Source of the DNA: Promethearchaeota archaeon
GTDB taxonomy: Archaea > Asgardarchaeota > Lokiarchaeia > Sigynarchaeales > SOKP01
Assembly: GCA_019894655.1 (NCBI GenBank)
Contig: JAGXNZ010000100.1
Coordinates: 1-9,374, forward strand
Length of the DNA: 9,374 nt
Reading direction: 5' to 3'
Shown here: piece by piece, positions 6,947 through 9,374 of the stretch
Layout of the letters: the number at the start of each line of letters is the position of its first letter
Position numbering within the stretch: position 1 is the stretch's first letter
Notes under the pieces: model-generated
What the model was told of the DNA's origin: nothing
The model's input: the letters and a program-made list of their open reading frames with translations, nothing else
Databases searched by the model: none
Made by a program: the position numbers and the translations under genes

Positions 6947-6993
6947 GTTAGATGGCAATGTTAATGATAATGATATATTTTTTGTGATTTACT

Positions 6994-7929
6994 ATGAATA
7001 GCAATTACCGTGATCTAATTAAAACTAAAGATGTTGATCAAGATAATTTGCCGTCTGCTAAAAATGTCGATTGTTGTACTAAACCATCCATAGAAGAACG
7101 CGATGGAAATAAGGTTTGTCTCAATTGTGGTATGATAAAAGAGCGAACTTATGTAGGTAACGAGAGAAGGGCCTACACTGTAGAAGAAATACAAAATCGA
7201 AGAAGAACCGAACCTCGTTGGCGAGATTTTGGTCCAAGAACAATGCTCCCAACCACAAAAACCGATTCAAAAGGCAAATCAATAGGTCCCAAAGAACAAG
7301 CGTTATTTTCACGTTTATCTAAAATACAAAACTCGTTAATCTCTAGCATAGAGAGAAACTTCTGGGAAGCCAAACCCAAATTAAAAATGTTAACTTCAAA
7401 ATTAAACATTCCAGAATACATCTCAGAAACTGCCTGGAAGATTTATAGCATTGTCGCTAAGAAGAAGTTAACAATGGGAAGATCAATTAATGGTTTCATA
7501 GCAGGTTCTTTATACGCAGCGATTAGAGTTCATGACTTTCCACGATTATTAGACGAAGTGTGTGAGGCTTCTTTAACTCCTAGAAGAACTGTCCATAAAA
7601 GTTTAGCTATGATTATAAGAGAAGTATTACCTCAATTAGGGTTGAGATATCAACCTATAACGGCTGAAAGCTTAGTTTTTAGATTTGGAAACGAATTAGC
7701 CTTGCCTATGAAAATTCAAAAGATTGCCATCGATATGTTAAGAACGGCATCCCAAAACGGTTTGGCACGAACAGGGAAGGACCCTAAAGGATTAGCAGCA
7801 GCGTGTATCTATATCGCAGCAAAGGATGGGGCAATAAGAAAAACTCAGTCTATTGTAGCTGAAATTGCGAAGATAACAGAAGTCACTTTACGTAGCCGAG
7901 CCAAACAAATCAAAAATAAACTAGGGTAA
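6994..7929 (+). CDS. tfb: Transcription initiation factor IIB (TFB)
   Basis: 311 residues, full length. TFB recruits RNA polymerase to the TBP-TATA complex and helps open the promoter. The order is N-terminal zinc ribbon (27-48), B-reader and linker (about 55-100, with ERRAYTVEE and the basic QNRRRTEPRWRDFGPR), then two cyclin repeats. Repeat 1 (about 115-210) has GRSINGFIAGSLYAA and PRLLDEVCEAS. Repeat 2 (about 218-310) has ITAESLVFRFGNEL and DPKGLAAACIYIAAK. The ribbon is unusual: the first ligand pair is an adjacent CC at 27-28, not CxxC, while the second is the standard C42-L-N-C45. In-frame TGA at 6985-6987 fixes the ATG at 6994 as the first possible start. No Shine-Dalgarno precedes it. 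The leader carries the tandem repeat described separately, so expression may be controlled. Confidence 0.95.
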   Translation: MNSNYRDLIKTKDVDQDNLPSAKNVDCCTKPSIEERDGNKVCLNCGMIKERTYVGNERRAYTVEEIQNRRRTEPRWRDFGPRTMLPTTKTDSKGKSIGPKEQALFSRLSKIQNSLISSIERNFWEAKPKLKMLTSKLNIPEYISETAWKIYSIVAKKKLTMGRSINGFIAGSLYAAIRVHDFPRLLDEVCEASLTPRRTVHKSLAMIIREVLPQLGLRYQPITAESLVFRFGNELALPMKIQKIAIDMLRTASQNGLARTGKDPKGLAAACIYIAAKDGAIRKTQSIVAEIAKITEVTLRSRAKQIKNKLG

Positions 7930-7961
7930 AGGATTTCACAGATCGAGCAGATTATCTTAAG

Positions 7962-7984
7962 TTTTTTAACTTTTTCTTTTTTTA
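7962..7984 (+). terminator. Oligo-T terminator of TFB
   Basis: Runs of six, five and seven T lie 33-54 bases after the TFB stop, separated by AAC and C. The first run is flanked by a short inverted AAGTT/AACTT, too small to require a hairpin mechanism. Repeated T runs are typical of strong archaeal terminators. Confidence 0.6.
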
Positions 7985-8020
7985 TTATAAGAAACTGAAC
8001 AGTAAAATTGATGCTAAGCT

Positions 8021-8587
8021 TTATTTATTAGAGGATTCTTCCTCTTGGATAAGTAGCATCCATTTAAGACCAACTCCACCGAAGATTAAACCCGAGGTTA
8101 AGAAACAACTAACAAGAACAGTGAAATACATCCACATTATAGCTCCCATTAGGGGTGTGTAGTCGGGTGAATATTGAGCATTTTGAAGCGTGATATAAGT
8201 TATGCCTGTATCGATATATCTATTGCCTAATAAAACTATGAAATTCATAGTGATAAAACCGCCAATAATTAGAAACAAACCTATAAGCAATAAAAATTTA
8301 GCAAGAATTTCATCTTCGAGGATGTTTTTATTAGCGACTTTAAAAATTGAGTATGATAACACAATAAAGCCGCAAAAAACACAGAGTAAAATGATCCATA
8401 ATAGCGCTGCATGAGGAGTCATAAAACCAGATTGAAAAATTAGCGTTAGAATATTAAATTGCTGGCTATCTAGAGTAACATTAATGATTGTACTTAACAA
8501 AATGAGGTCAAGTAATCCAACTAAGGAAAGAATGAGAATGCTAATACTAAAGATTTTTAACCATTTAATTACGACTTTACGCTCCAT
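8021..8587 (-). CDS. Four-helix membrane protein, unknown function
   Basis: 188 residues with about four hydrophobic segments at roughly 9-35, 58-82, 94-118 and 146-172. A basic N-terminus (MERKVVIKWLK) and an acidic, polar C-terminus (QEEESSNK) should both be cytoplasmic. One loop of about 28 residues (NRYIDTGITYITLQNAQYSP region) lies between helices 3 and 4. I recognise no family and see no conserved catalytic or metal-binding motif. The gene lies between the two TFB-type genes, on the opposite strand from both. An ATG at 8587 with a TATA-like AATATATT centred about 27 bases before it supports this start and a leaderless message. Confidence 0.7.
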   Translation of the reverse strand: MERKVVIKWLKIFSISILILSLVGLLDLILLSTIINVTLDSQQFNILTLIFQSGFMTPHAALLWIILLCVFCGFIVLSYSIFKVANKNILEDEILAKFLLLIGLFLIIGGFITMNFIVLLGNRYIDTGITYITLQNAQYSPDYTPLMGAIMWMYFTVLVSCFLTSGLIFGGVGLKWMLLIQEEESSNK

Positions 8588-8610
8588 AACTAATCGCTTG
8601 TTTTTTTCTC

Positions 8611-8618
8611 AATATATT
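8611..8618 (-). promoter_or_regulatory. TATA box of the four-helix membrane protein gene
   Basis: AATATATT is centred about 27 bases before the ATG at 8587 on the minus strand, the expected archaeal spacing for a transcript that starts at or next to the start codon. Confidence 0.5.
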
Positions 8619-8683
8619 GTATACTCATTATTTTCTTTTAAATCTTTTATATAATATTTAATTTGATGGCTTTTTTATGCTAC

Positions 8684-8693
8684 ATTTATAAAT
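8684..8693 (+). promoter_or_regulatory. Candidate TATA box of the TFB-like gene
   Basis: ATTTATAAAT closely resembles the TATA box of the first TFB gene (TTTATAAAT at 6847). It would place transcription start near 8715, with a leader of about 35 bases before the GTG at 8751, long enough to include the Shine-Dalgarno site. Confidence 0.5.
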
Positions 8694-8750
8694 TAAAGAT
8701 TAATACTTTTTTTGAATAGATGTGATAGATTTTAATTAGGTCAATTAATT

Positions 8751-9374
8751 GTGATCTTCTTGAATGACAATAATAAAAAAATAGCAGATTGTGAACACAA
8801 AAATATAAAACAAGATGCCGGATATTTTGTCTGCCAAGATTGTGGTTTAATAGATAAAGACCAAATCGCTTTTGAAAGAGTTCCGCTACATGACTTTTAT
8901 TCTGAATCTCATTTAGATTACGAAAGAAAAATAAAAATAAGCGACTCAAGAGCTATTCAGAATCCAAAAACGAGAGCTCGTTTTGAACAAATTAAAACCC
9001 TGTCCAAATGGTTTAAAGATTCTCAGAGCAGTTTTACGGAGCAAAAAAAAACTATTTCCGTATTACAAAGTTATGGCATTGGATTAAATCTTGACAATGT
9101 TAAATACAATGAAATAAAGGACAAGTACATTCGATATAACAAATACCATAGACAGACTTACGAAAATATGGTAATTATCTTTCTTGCAATCATTTGGATG
9201 GAAATAAAGGAAACCACAAATGTGAGGATTGAAGACTTTATCAAAGCGTCTAAAGAGTTAGGACATAAAATAAACAAAAAGATGCTCAACAATGCAATGC
9301 TAAAAGTTAAAAGAACGGATAAAAGGTTAAAGGGTTATAAAAACGCTATAAATCTAGAAGAAGAGATAAAAAAT
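8751..9374 (+). CDS. Divergent TFB-like transcription factor, 3' truncated by window
   Basis: The frame stays open for 208 codons to the right edge, so the C-terminus is missing. The N-terminus is a TFIIB-type zinc ribbon: C14-E-H16 followed by C28-Q-D-C31-G, with GYFVCQDCGLI closely matching TFB ribbons. A linker with NPKTRARFEQIKTLSKWF (about 71-88) resembles the segment before the first cyclin repeat of TFB. Residues about 115-195 (YIRYNKYHRQTYENMVIIFLA onward) look like a degenerate first cyclin repeat lacking the GRSI motif. I place the start at GTG 8751 because TAGGT precedes it by 9 bases; a TTG at 8760 is the alternative. The ATG at 8764 is in another frame and soon stops. It shares little sequence with the TFB at 6994 outside the ribbon, so it is a distant paralogue or a TFB-derived regulator, not a recent duplicate. 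Confidence 0.8.
   Translation, partial: MIFLNDNNKKIADCEHKNIKQDAGYFVCQDCGLIDKDQIAFERVPLHDFYSESHLDYERKIKISDSRAIQNPKTRARFEQIKTLSKWFKDSQSSFTEQKKTISVLQSYGIGLNLDNVKYNEIKDKYIRYNKYHRQTYENMVIIFLAIIWMEIKETTNVRIEDFIKASKELGHKINKKMLNNAMLKVKRTDKRLKGYKNAINLEEEIKN

Larger units (their letters stand above)
6686..6993. other. Regulatory spacer between the nitroreductase and TFB genes
   Basis: This 308-base stretch holds no gene that I can support. Its left end carries the nitroreductase TATA box. Its right part carries a TATA box for the TFB gene, an inverted copy of a repeat, three direct copies of the repeat, and several very short start-stop frames before the TFB ATG. A run of six C at 6811-6816 stands out in otherwise AT-rich DNA but has no evident meaning. 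I see no tRNA or hairpin-type RNA. Confidence 0.6.

Noticed and set aside
7930..8020. Possible small RNA (C/D-box) between the TFB and membrane protein genes
   Set aside because: I found no paired C and D box motifs in order on either strand; the stretch is explained by T-run termination.
8686..8949. Minus-strand 87-codon frame at the right-hand divergent promoter
   Set aside because: It overlaps the zinc-ribbon coding region of the TFB-like gene and the promoter region; the opposite strand gives a recognisable TFB ribbon.

Overview
The window looks archaeal, and an Asgard (Lokiarchaeia-like) origin is my best guess. The evidence seen directly is: two TFIIB-type initiation factor genes, AT-rich TATA-box promoters about 27-31 bases before start codons (leaderless style), T-run terminators, and an aldehyde:ferredoxin oxidoreductase. 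The base composition is low in G+C, by eye about one third. The Asgard label is inference; no ESP (eukaryotic signature protein) marker is present to prove it.

Layout. The left edge (1-239, +) holds the C-terminal end of a SET-domain protein methyltransferase. It converges, with a 3-base gap, on a minus-strand unit read from 3691 down to 243: an FAD-binding oxidase of the GlcD/VAO fold, an HdrD/GlcF-like iron-sulfur protein starting 2 bases after it with a TTG start, and a complete endonuclease IV (Nfo). A divergent small membrane protein gene (3809-4363, +) follows. It converges on a tungsten/molybdenum aldehyde:ferredoxin oxidoreductase (4391-6106, -), which lies downstream of a short nitroreductase-family gene (6170-6685, -) that has its own promoter and T-run terminator. 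A 308-base spacer (6686-6993) carries a 10-bp tandem repeat. Then come a TFB gene (6994-7929, +), a four-helix membrane protein gene on the other strand (8021-8587, -), and a second, strongly divergent TFB-like gene (from 8751, +) that runs off the right edge.

How the parts work together. The GlcD-like and HdrD-like proteins probably form a flavin to iron-sulfur oxidoreductase pair. The FAD subunit lacks the metal-binding and catalytic histidines usual in 2-hydroxyacid dehydrogenases of this fold, so a lactate or glycolate assignment would be unsafe. The aldehyde oxidoreductase and the nitroreductase add ferredoxin- and flavin-linked redox functions. They appear to be separately transcribed.

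The most unusual region is the right-hand third. It has two TFB-type genes, both with non-standard zinc ribbons. The first lies behind a leader with a helically phased tandem repeat, an inverted copy of the repeat near the predicted transcription start, and a series of minimal start-stop codons. No CRISPR array, insertion sequence, tRNA or rRNA was seen.
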